Positions 45,547 to 53,459 of a stretch of DNA of 64,000 nt are shown here, in pieces. Within the stretch, counting starts at the first letter, position 1, and every line of letters begins with the position of its first letter. Below the pieces are notes generated by a model. It was not told the origin of the DNA and did not search any database. It was given only the letters and a program-made list of their open reading frames with translations. This DNA is from UBA4572 sp049965515 (GTDB lineage Bacteria > Nitrospirota > Leptospirillia > Leptospirillales > Leptospirillaceae). Both the position numbers and the translations under genes were made by a program. The stretch spans positions 1 to 64,000 of the forward strand of contig JBMFWG010000004.1 in the NCBI GenBank assembly GCA_049965515.1. The letters are read 5' to 3'.

Positions 45547-45609
45547 GCTTGAAATTTGTGATGGCTCGTGTCCCCGAATGCTGGAAAAGTTAGAGGTGGA
45601 AATATTGAC

Positions 45610-45629
45610 TTTGTCTATTTAAAGACAAA
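45610..45629. repeat. Short dyad near a TTGACT element
   Basis: TTTGTC and GACAAA flank eight AT bases. The left arm overlaps TTGACT (45605-45610), a -35-like hexamer facing the rightward lipoprotein gene, but no good -10 is seen at 17 bp. Confidence 0.35.
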
Positions 45630-45808
45630 ATTGTTCTTATCTAGTCTTTTGTGCTGAATGCGTGACGTTCATGATTTTGTATATATTATTTTTGTTTTAT
45701 TTGAAGGCTATTTGTGGGCCTGGCCCTATAATTGCTAGGGATGTGTTGCGTTTGTTCTGTCCCGAGGATTTGGGAGTCCGTGGTCGTGATAATGGGGGGG
45801 AGTGTTCG

Positions 45809-46435
45809 ATGGAGAGTCTGAAGATGTTCCGGAATCTGGGGAAGAGGATCCGGATTGGACGGCTTGGTGGCCTGCTCGTGACCCTGGGGATCTCTCTCGC
45901 GGCCTGCCAGAGTCCCGAGGGAAGCGCCGCCCTTTCTCTGGAAGGGGAGGGCGACCCTTCCCGGTCCTTTTCCAAGAATATTGTGGGAGGGGTCATCAGT
46001 CAGGTCAAAAGTCTTCCCGGGAGCCGTTCGGTGTCATTGGTGATTCGGGAGACACGCCTGACCCGGGGAGGGAGACCTCTGTGCCGCCGTCCCACGGGGC
46101 GGATTCTTAAGGTGGGTCGGGTGGCCCAGATCTTCTCCGCTCGTCACCGTTCGCTGAAAAGTGCCTTCGTTGTCACCGGGGAGAAGATCCGGTCCGGCCT
46201 TCGCTCTCTTCGCCCTGGGGAGTGTGTCTCGGTGGTTCCCGAGGATGTGGTTGAAGGACGATCCCTGTTGCAGGGGCCAATGATCGAGTTTGTGGAAGAA
46301 TCTTCCGTGGCGGAACGGAATGAAATTCTGGGCTCTGGGGAGGTTGAGGTCTGGGATCGGCCGCTTCCGGCTAAGACAATGGCCCGGCGCAACCATCCCT
46401 CCCCGCAAATCCTCCATGCCGTCCCCGCTTCCTAA
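45809..46435 (+). CDS. Hypothetical lipoprotein
   Basis: 208 residues. GGGGGGAG precedes the ATG. A basic n-region and LLVTLGISLAAC give a type II signal. The mature protein is mixed with many Arg/Val residues and two spaced cysteines (RPLCRRP, GECVSV). FSKNIVGGVISQVKSLPGSRSV may be an amphipathic helix then a strand. Family not recognised. It overlaps a small convergent gene by 4 bp. Confidence 0.55.
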   Translation: MESLKMFRNLGKRIRIGRLGGLLVTLGISLAACQSPEGSAALSLEGEGDPSRSFSKNIVGGVISQVKSLPGSRSVSLVIRETRLTRGGRPLCRRPTGRILKVGRVAQIFSARHRSLKSAFVVTGEKIRSGLRSLRPGECVSVVPEDVVEGRSLLQGPMIEFVEESSVAERNEILGSGEVEVWDRPLPAKTMARRNHPSPQILHAVPAS

Positions 46436-46680
46436 ATCTCCCGCCCGGGCAGGGTGGATCCGATCGCACCCTTGGAAGGAGAATCCAGGAGGTATCGGGC
46501 GATATCGATGACTTCCTGAGGGAAAGTCGCGGAAGGAAGGACCAGACCGAGGGAGGACCAGGTGCTGTCGAAGGCGACTTTTCCTGGCAGTCGACTCTGG
46601 AGGGTATAGAAGATTGTGGAGAGGTTGGCAAGTGCAGAATTTCTGTGAGCCTCGAGGGGCCGAGAAGGGTGACGAATCAT
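46432..46680 (-). CDS. Small hypothetical protein
   Basis: 82 residues from an ATG with AAGGAGAAGGA upstream. No signal or membrane segment. SALANLSTIFYTLQSRLPGK and PQEVIDIARYLLDS look helical. Not recognised. The strong ribosome-binding site and stop-to-stop overlap with the neighbouring gene support it being real. Confidence 0.5.
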   Translation of the reverse strand: MIRHPSRPLEAHRNSALANLSTIFYTLQSRLPGKVAFDSTWSSLGLVLPSATFPQEVIDIARYLLDSPSKGAIGSTLPGREI

Positions 46681-46954
46681 CGTGATCCTTCTCCTTCTCT
46701 CATGAAAACGGCGCCTTTTCTTTGGGGTACTGGCCGATGGCGGGGGGACGATCTCTCCGGTCAGCTTGAGGCCAATTCTGGCCTTGTTATACACGACTCC
46801 AACGTGGGAAGGGGACTCTCGGGGCCGGAGCCCCTTTCCTGAGGGAAGAGGTCTTCCGCCAGTCCTGGGAGCGTCTCCTCCGGCCGCGCGCGAAACATCC
46901 GCAGTGCGGGGATCTTCATTGCAAGGGGGCGCTGGCTCGGACTATCATGGGGAT

Positions 46955-49900
46955 ATGAAAAAGGAGCAGCCACTGGAAAGCGGAAGGGGAGAAGGGCCGA
47001 TTTTTCGCTTTCTCCATCGCCATAGGAGCACCTTTCTTCTAGGGTTTGTCCTTTTGGCCACTCTCGCAGGCGTTCGCCTTTTTTCACTGCCGGTGGCCCT
47101 TTATCCCTCCATCGACTATCCCCGCATTTCCGTCATTGTCACGACCCATGACCGTCCCTTTTCCCAGATGTCGGTGCGGGTGACCCGCCCGGTCTCCGTT
47201 GCCCTTCGGGGAATCTCCGGAGTCCGGGAGGTCCGCTCCCGGACCTCCCGGGGCTCCGCCCAGTTTTTTGTTCGTTTCGGCTGGAACACCCCGATGGTTC
47301 TGGCCCTGTCCCGGGTCAACCAGGCGATCGGCCGTGTCATGCCGGATCTTCCGGTCGGGAGCCGGTCCCGGGCTATCCGGATGATTTCGGCGGATACTCC
47401 GGTCCTTCAGCTGGCCCTCTCGTCTCCCACGCGCTCCCTTCCCGAGCTCACCGACATGGCCCGGTACCGCCTCATGCCCTTCCTCGTCAATGTTCCGGGG
47501 GTCTGGAAGACGGAAGTCGTAGGGGCCAAAACCCGGGAACTGCACGTCGAAGTGAACCCCTACGAGCTGGCGGGGGCGGGGAAGACCCTGGGCGATGTCC
47601 TGGGGGCGCTGCCGGCCCACAATCGCATCGGGGTCGTTGGCCGCCTCTCGGAATATCATCAGATCGCCCTCCTTGAAGTCCACAATGCCCTGTCGGGGCC
47701 CGAGGCTGTTCGGGGCCTTTACCTTCCGGGGTCAGGTCAGGCGCCTCTTCCCCTCTCCCAGGTCGCCCGGGTTCATTGGGGAGAAGCCCCCGGGGACGAT
47801 ATGGTCCGGGTCGCGGCCAACGGCCGTCCCGCCGTTTTACTCAATGTCTATCGCGCCCATGGGGAAAGTGCCCTCAGGGTTGTCCACCGCATCAAGGCTC
47901 GGGAGAAGACCCTGCGCCACCTGTTGCCTCCCGGGGTCGAAATCCGGACGACCTATGACCAGGGCCATGTCATCGGTCAGGCGATCCTTCATGTCGCCGT
48001 CGCCCTTCTTGTCGGCATGGGAGCGGCCTTTGCCGTGGTGCTCCTCTTTCTCCGCCGGCCCCGTCCCTTTTTCCTCATGGCCACCTTCGTGCCGATGATC
48101 ATGATTCTGACGCTGGGGGCCCTCTCCTTTCTCCACCAGTCGATCAACCTTTTGACTCTCGGGGGGATAGCCGCCGGGACGGGCCTTGTCATTGACGACT
48201 TTGTGGTGGTGCTGGAGGGGGCCAACCGTCTTCGTAGGCTTGTGCGCCCCTTTCTTTTTTCTTCTTTGGCGACCGTCGTTGTCCTTCTCCCCCTGTTCGA
48301 CCTAGGAGGGCTGGTCGGGGCTTTCTTTCGTCCTCTGGCCCTGACCCTCCTTCTTCTTTTGTCGATCTCTCTGGTCGTCAATCTCATTCTGACTCCGTCG
48401 TTTGTCGTGAGGTCGGCCGGGGAAGCGGACCGGAGCTTGCAGAGGTTGCCTCCGTTTTTAGGGGAGGTTCTCGGGAAAGTCCGCACCACTCGCTGGGCGG
48501 CCCTTTTTTCCGTCGTCCTGATCCTTTCTGTGGCCCTCTGGCTTCGGGATCGACTGCCGACAAACTTCATGCCGCGGATGGATGAAGGGGCCTTCCTTAT
48601 CGATATCCATGCGCCTCCGGGAACCTCGGTCGAGGACAGCTCCCGGGCTTTTTCCCGCATCGAGGCCTTTTTGTCCACCCTGCCGGAGGTTCGTTCGATC
48701 TCCCGACGTCTGGGTGCGGAGATGGGCTTTTACATCACCGAGCCTACCAAGGGGGATATCATCGTCCGTCTCCGCGATCATCGGCGGCGGTCGGTCTTTG
48801 CGGTCATTTCTTCGGTGCGGGCCTTTGTCCGGGAGAGAGATCCGGAGCTGTCGGTCGACTTCCCGCAGATCCTCGAGGACAGCCTCAATGATCTTGTGGG
48901 GACCGAGGCTCCGGTGGTACTCCGGATTCATGGGGACGACAGGACGGTGATGGAAAAGGCCGTTCCTTCCGTGGAGACCCTCCTTGAGAGGGTTCCCGGT
49001 GTGGTGGATGTCGCCCGAACCTCCCGTCCGGTCCCCACAGCCTACCGCATCGTGGTCAGAAGCGAGATGGCGGCCTCTTATCATGTGGACCCGGACCAGG
49101 TCATCCGGAACCTCCGGACCGGCCTCTGGGGCGTACGTACGGGTTTTGTGATGGAGGGAGGGCTTCCGCGCCCCCTCCGGGTCCTCGAGACTCCCGGGGC
49201 CTTCCGGACCCTGGAAGAGGTCCGGCGATTTCCAGTGGAAACCCCCTCCGGACTGATTCCTCTATCCCGGCTGGCCCGGATTGGAGGGGAGCCCTTCATC
49301 TCCGAGGAGGATGACACGAATCTGGCTCCGGTCATCTCCATCGAGGGGCGGATTTCCGGGACGGATCTCGGAACGGTTACACGACGCCTCGACCGGGCTC
49401 TTGCGACGCTCTCCCTTCCCTCTTCCGTCTGGGTCGACTTAGGAGGTTATGCCCTTTGGCAGAAGAAAAGCTTCCGGGAGCTTTCTTTAGCCCTTTTGGG
49501 AGCCGCGCTGCTCTCTGTCGGGGTGGTCTATGCCCTGACGAGAAGACTGGTTCCCCCGTTTCTTCTTCTTGCGGGTGTCGTGTTTTCGGTGTTGATGGCT
49601 CTGGTGGCTCTGACGGCGACCGGCCACTCTCTCAATATCTCGTCTTTTGTGGGGCTGATTCTGGTGGCGGGAATAACGGCCGAAAATGCCCTTCTTGTCC
49701 TTGATCGGGCCATCTCGGAGACGGGGGGGGCGGCGGAACGATTTTCTCTGGCTCTTTCAGACCGATGGAGGCCCCTTGTGATGACCCATGCCGCCAATAC
49801 CTTGGCTCTTCTTCCCCTGGCCCTCGGAAATGGGGCGGGGCTAGATATGGAGCGCTCCTTTGCCATTGCCGTTCTGGGGGGCCTCATGGGCTCCCTGGTG

Positions 49901-49972
49901 GTTTCGAGCGTTCTTCTGCCCCTTCTTGGCGCCGGCTTTTTCGCCCGATCATTCGAAAGGTCTTCTCCATGA
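46955..49972 (+). CDS. RND-family efflux transporter, inner-membrane subunit
   Basis: 1005 residues. Twelve membrane segments in the RND layout: one at ~25-45, two large periplasmic loops, and clusters at ~330-500 and ~855-1000. TM4 has GLVIDDFVVVLEGANR, the double Asp of HAE-type pumps. The TM10 equivalent reads GITAENALLVLDRA, with Glu where HAE pumps have Lys and heavy-metal pumps have Glu. Substrate is therefore unclear. It overlaps the adaptor gene by 4 bp. No outer-membrane channel gene is adjacent. Confidence 0.88.
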   Translation: MKKEQPLESGRGEGPIFRFLHRHRSTFLLGFVLLATLAGVRLFSLPVALYPSIDYPRISVIVTTHDRPFSQMSVRVTRPVSVALRGISGVREVRSRTSRGSAQFFVRFGWNTPMVLALSRVNQAIGRVMPDLPVGSRSRAIRMISADTPVLQLALSSPTRSLPELTDMARYRLMPFLVNVPGVWKTEVVGAKTRELHVEVNPYELAGAGKTLGDVLGALPAHNRIGVVGRLSEYHQIALLEVHNALSGPEAVRGLYLPGSGQAPLPLSQVARVHWGEAPGDDMVRVAANGRPAVLLNVYRAHGESALRVVHRIKAREKTLRHLLPPGVEIRTTYDQGHVIGQAILHVAVALLVGMGAAFAVVLLFLRRPRPFFLMATFVPMIMILTLGALSFLHQSINLLTLGGIAAGTGLVIDDFVVVLEGANRLRRLVRPFLFSSLATVVVLLPLFDLGGLVGAFFRPLALTLLLLLSISLVVNLILTPSFVVRSAGEADRSLQRLPPFLGEVLGKVRTTRWAALFSVVLILSVALWLRDRLPTNFMPRMDEGAFLIDIHAPPGTSVEDSSRAFSRIEAFLSTLPEVRSISRRLGAEMGFYITEPTKGDIIVRLRDHRRRSVFAVISSVRAFVRERDPELSVDFPQILEDSLNDLVGTEAPVVLRIHGDDRTVMEKAVPSVETLLERVPGVVDVARTSRPVPTAYRIVVRSEMAASYHVDPDQVIRNLRTGLWGVRTGFVMEGGLPRPLRVLETPGAFRTLEEVRRFPVETPSGLIPLSRLARIGGEPFISEEDDTNLAPVISIEGRISGTDLGTVTRRLDRALATLSLPSSVWVDLGGYALWQKKSFRELSLALLGAALLSVGVVYALTRRLVPPFLLLAGVVFSVLMALVALTATGHSLNISSFVGLILVAGITAENALLVLDRAISETGGAAERFSLALSDRWRPLVMTHAANTLALLPLALGNGAGLDMERSFAIAVLGGLMGSLVVSSVLLPLLGAGFFARSFERSSP

Positions 49973-51015
49973 TGCGACGACCGCTGTCTCTGGGGATTCT
50001 TGCCCTGGGACTCCTTTGTCTCTCCTGTCAGCGCCACCCCCCTCATCCGGCTGTTCATTCTGCGCCGCCGCAGATCTTGTCGGCCGTCGTGGCTCCCGCG
50101 GGAGAGTCCATGGGGCGGGATCTTCTGGGACAGGTCCAGACCGATCCCCGAAGTACCTCGCAAGTGATGGCCCGGATTTCCGGCATCTCCGTCCTGTCGA
50201 TCGATCATTTTCCGGGGGACAGGGTCACACGGGGAGAGCGGGTGATGGTCATCATGAGCCCGGACTTTTTCTCCGCCGAGTCCGAGTTTTCAAGCCTCCT
50301 TTCCTCGTCCTCGGAGGGGAACGTCCGGGGTCTTAAACGTCTGGCAATCCGGAAACTGCGGCTTCTTGGCGCCTCCCGGGAGGAGATCCATCGTCTGGAG
50401 AAAACTCGCGCCCCCACCGATCGCTATGAGGTGCGTGCTCCCCGCTCCGGGACGCTCCTTAGGGTGGGACCCTCGGTGGGAACCCGGGTCGCGATCGGCG
50501 ACCTTCTCTTTGTCGTTTCGGATCTCCGCCATCTGTGGGTCAGCGCCTTCCTCTATCCCGGAGAGAATGCCGGACTCTCCAAGGGAATGTCTGTGGAGGT
50601 TTTTCCTCTGCATGATCTCTCCCGGGGGGATCTCGGAACGATTCTTCGGGTGGCTCCCTTTATCGATCCCCAGACCCGCACGATTCCGCTTCGGATCGGA
50701 ATCGATAATTCCGGCAATCTTTTTCGCCCGGATGCCTGGGTCCACGTTCGCGTCCCGGTACGGCCGGGGGGCGGAGGAGTCCTCCTTCGCCTTGCGGCCG
50801 GGGCAGTTGTCCGGCGGGCGGACGGAAAAACCGGGGTTTTTCTCCTTCAGGGGACGAAGCCCCCGCGATTTGTTCCGGTGGAAGTTTTTGGACGGCACAA
50901 GGGGGAAGCTGTCGTCGCTGGAGCCTTGCAGGCGGGAGATCGTGTGGTGGTCCGTGGGCTCCTTCCCCTGTTGGCATCGGAAAATGCCCGAATAACAGGG
51001 GCGGGGGGAGGGTAG
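49969..51015 (+). CDS. RND periplasmic adaptor (membrane fusion) lipoprotein
   Basis: 348 residues. Lipobox LLCLSC near residue 19. Lipoyl/barrel-sandwich halves flank a short helical hairpin: ISVLSIDHFPGDRVTRGERV, then helices ~95-140, then YEVRAPRSGTLLRVGPSVGTRVAIGD. Beta-barrel and membrane-proximal domains follow, ending with LQAGDRVVVRGLLPLL. The layout resembles CusB/CzcB adaptors. It bridges the pump to an outer-membrane channel. It lies downstream of the pump gene, the reverse of the common order. Confidence 0.85.
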   Translation: MMRRPLSLGILALGLLCLSCQRHPPHPAVHSAPPQILSAVVAPAGESMGRDLLGQVQTDPRSTSQVMARISGISVLSIDHFPGDRVTRGERVMVIMSPDFFSAESEFSSLLSSSSEGNVRGLKRLAIRKLRLLGASREEIHRLEKTRAPTDRYEVRAPRSGTLLRVGPSVGTRVAIGDLLFVVSDLRHLWVSAFLYPGENAGLSKGMSVEVFPLHDLSRGDLGTILRVAPFIDPQTRTIPLRIGIDNSGNLFRPDAWVHVRVPVRPGGGGVLLRLAAGAVVRRADGKTGVFLLQGTKPPRFVPVEVFGRHKGEAVVAGALQAGDRVVVRGLLPLLASENARITGAGGG

Positions 51016-51091
51016 ACCCGGGGGGGCTGACCACCCTTGATTCATGATGTTTTTTCGGGTGACAATGGCGAAAGGGATGCAGGAGGACCAA

Positions 51092-51754
51092 ATGACGACA
51101 GAAAATCATGGACCGGAGGATTCTTTGGGCCGGCTTCCCTGGAGGACAGGGGCTCCCGGACCCTGGGTCCTTCGCCTCTTTGGGGGCGCTCCCCGGGGGG
51201 CCACTCTTTGGGTGACCCGGGCCATGCTTGTCCTGGCCTTTCTGTCTTTGGGGCTTTTTACTGTGACGCGTCTTCTCCTGATTCACTGGGTCTTTCTCGT
51301 TCCGGCCTCCCTGGGATCACTCTTCCTGCTGGGGGCCCTGTATGTGCTTCTCGAGATGCGTCGTCCTCCCCTGGCGGTGCTCGAGATTCGCCCAAACGAG
51401 GTCTCCTACCGGACGGCGTCGGAGGGAGAGATCCTCCTCCCTCTGGAAAAGGTGGTCCTGGGGGAGTCCGATGTCTCCTTTTTCGATCTTGTCCGGCTCG
51501 ATACCGGCGAGATCTTTGCGCATATTTCCCGAGAGTCTGTTCGCGATGTCTCGGGGTTTGAGACCATTCGGCGATATCTGGCTCTTTCCCCCGCCTCCCG
51601 TCCGCCTCTTCCCTCATCTTCGGGATCCTCCCGCAAGCGCTCCTATCGCTGGTTCATCCTGGGATGGGCAGCCATCATCCTTCTGATGGTTCTCTGGGCC
51701 CTCTACGAAAATCATGCGGCCCCTCGCTCCTACGAGCCCTTCAGCAATCCCTGA
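51092..51754 (+). CDS. Membrane protein with PH-like middle domain
   Basis: 220 residues, ATG with GGAGGA upstream. Two hydrophobic helices at ~35-80 are followed by a short all-beta region (LAVLEIRPNEVSYRTASEGE ... DVSFFDLVRLDTGEIFAHIS) like bacterial PH or DUF2244-type domains. A final membrane helix (WFILGWAAIILLMVLWALY) lies near the C-terminus. Function unknown. A 76-bp gap separates it from the adaptor gene. Confidence 0.65.
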   Translation: MTTENHGPEDSLGRLPWRTGAPGPWVLRLFGGAPRGATLWVTRAMLVLAFLSLGLFTVTRLLLIHWVFLVPASLGSLFLLGALYVLLEMRRPPLAVLEIRPNEVSYRTASEGEILLPLEKVVLGESDVSFFDLVRLDTGEIFAHISRESVRDVSGFETIRRYLALSPASRPPLPSSSGSSRKRSYRWFILGWAAIILLMVLWALYENHAAPRSYEPFSNP

Positions 51755-52104
51755 AGCTCTGGGGAATCTGAGGGGGACTCCGGCGTGGCTGGCCCCACAG
51801 GTCTGAAAAAAGAATCTTGCTCCCCCCCTCCATAACCGATGGCTTCCCTCGCCCATTTCTCCTGCGTAAAAATCAGCGCTCCCGCCGTGGGTTATCCCCC
51901 ACCCGGACCAAGGGGTCCTTTCTCAGGAATCCATTGATCCCCGGGAGAATGTTGGACCTGGATTTTTCGCCCTTGCTTGCATTTGGGGTGAGATCGGAGA
52001 ATGCTGAACCAATGAGAGAAAATGTTTTTTCTGAAATTTGGGTATCACTTCGGAAGTCCCGTCTCTGCCCGGCGATCTCTCCTCTTTCGAGAAAGGTGGT
52101 GCCC
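51755..52104. other. Intergenic region upstream of the acyltransferase gene
   Basis: The acyltransferase frame extends open through most of this stretch, but without protein features. AAAGGTGG just before 52105 marks the likely start. An AT-rich patch near 52015-52035 could hold a promoter. Nothing else is seen. Confidence 0.4.
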
Positions 52105-53019
52105 ATGGATCGTCCCGTTTCCCGAAAGACCCGTATCCCATTCGTTCTTCTTCGCGGGATGAGTTTTCTCTTCGAGAGGACAGGACATCGCTTTTCTCTG
52201 GCCCTGGGCGCGAAAATCGGGGATCTGTTCAGGATCTTTCTGCCATCGAAGGTCCGACGGGTGCGCTTAAACCTCGAGAGGGCCTACCCTGATCTTCGGG
52301 GGACGAAGGCTCTCCGGCGTACCGAAGCCGAGGTTTTTCGTCACTTCGGTCGCATGGGAGCGGAGTTCTTCCGCTTTCCTGTCCTCGATGAGGGATGGGT
52401 GCGGGATCATGTCCTGATCGAAAATCTCTCAATCGTCAAGGACTGTCTCGAAGAGGGGCGGGGAGTCCTGGCCTTTATCGCCCACTTCGGGAACTGGGAG
52501 CTGATCAGCAAACGCCTGGCGTTAGAGCTCGACGTTCCCTGTCATGTCGTCACACGCCAGATCCGGGATCCCAAGATCGACCTCTTCATCCGGGAGAGGC
52601 GCCTGCGGTATGGGAAGGCTCTCTCCATCCCCGCGGAGGCGGGAGGGATCCGGGCTATTTTGCGGGCCCTCGCCAGAAACGAAATCGTCGTCCTGGCCGT
52701 CGACCAGAGTGCCGGCCCGCCGGAGGGGATTCCGGTTCCCTTTTTCGGTCGGCTGGCGGGGACACACACCGGAGCCGCCCGCATTGCCCTGAGGCAGAAC
52801 CTTCCCCTCCTTCCGGCGTTTATTTGCCGTCTGCCCGACGGTCGCCATCGGGTGCGGTTCGGTCCTCTTCTCGAGTTCCCCTCCGGAGCGTCTTTGTCCG
52901 ACCCTGAGAAAATTGCCCAGATGACGTGGCGTATGACGGGCGTCGCGGAAGAGCGGATCCGGGAGCATCCCGAACAATGGATCTGGATGCACAATCGCTG
53001 GAAGGAGTTTTCCTGCTGA
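52105..53019 (+). CDS. LpxL/HtrB-family lipid A acyltransferase
   Basis: 304 residues. N-terminal hydrophobic helix, then the catalytic H-x4-E in AFIAHFGNWELISKRL, and the later SAGPPEGIPVPFFGRLAGTHTGAA block and EHPEQWIWMHNRWKE ending, all hallmarks of the lysophospholipid/lipid A secondary acyltransferase family. It acts at the cytosolic face of the inner membrane, adding a fatty acyl chain to a lipid A precursor. Acyl specificity unknown. Confidence 0.92.
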   Translation: MDRPVSRKTRIPFVLLRGMSFLFERTGHRFSLALGAKIGDLFRIFLPSKVRRVRLNLERAYPDLRGTKALRRTEAEVFRHFGRMGAEFFRFPVLDEGWVRDHVLIENLSIVKDCLEEGRGVLAFIAHFGNWELISKRLALELDVPCHVVTRQIRDPKIDLFIRERRLRYGKALSIPAEAGGIRAILRALARNEIVVLAVDQSAGPPEGIPVPFFGRLAGTHTGAARIALRQNLPLLPAFICRLPDGRHRVRFGPLLEFPSGASLSDPEKIAQMTWRMTGVAEERIREHPEQWIWMHNRWKEFSC

Positions 53020-53132
53020 ACGTCTCTCTTTGTCTTTTTTGATTTGAGATGAGGGGCAGGGCAGAGGAGTCGGGTCCCGGACCCCCGGGTCCACCTTTTC
53101 CGAGCTCATTCTTTTCTCCTTTGCCCGGTTTT

Positions 53133-53459
53133 GATAGAATGGGCCAAAGAGCTGACCAACGAGCCCCCGAAGGGGTGAGTTCTCTTTTTTGATTTTTGAT
53201 CCGGCGCTGTTCGTGCCCTGACCTCCAGATCAGAAGAAAAAGGGATGACCCGGTGCCAAGGAGGATCAAAAAGGGAGGCGCTTCCCTACCCTCCGAAAAA
53301 AAGGCGATCTCCTCCCGGGAATGGTTTCTGCGGTATTCCTTACCACCTTACCACTTCACCCATTTTCCTTTTCCGTCCGTTCTTTTTGGCCGGATGAGAC
53401 GGAATCAACGATGACCGGCCTCGATGGCATTCCTTGAGGATCCGGCAGAAAGGACGCCG
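53133..53459 (+). promoter_or_regulatory. Structured leader of ppsA with candidate promoter
   Basis: TAGAAT in a TTGATAGAAT context (about 53133-53142) is a -10 candidate with a weak -35. Downstream: CCCC-GAA-GGGG then CTCTTTTTT, terminator-like (53163-53190); TTTTTGATCC (53193-53202) exactly complementary to GGATCAAAAA (53263-53272), enclosing smaller stems; GGAGG/CCTCC; and GGCCGG/CCGGCC (53388-53393, 53415-53420). No known riboswitch consensus was recognised. Confidence 0.45.

Noticed and set aside
53133..53459. Known riboswitch (TPP, c-di-GMP-I, fluoride, SAM/SAH) before ppsA
   Set aside because: The conserved core strings of those classes were not found by eye, so no class is claimed.
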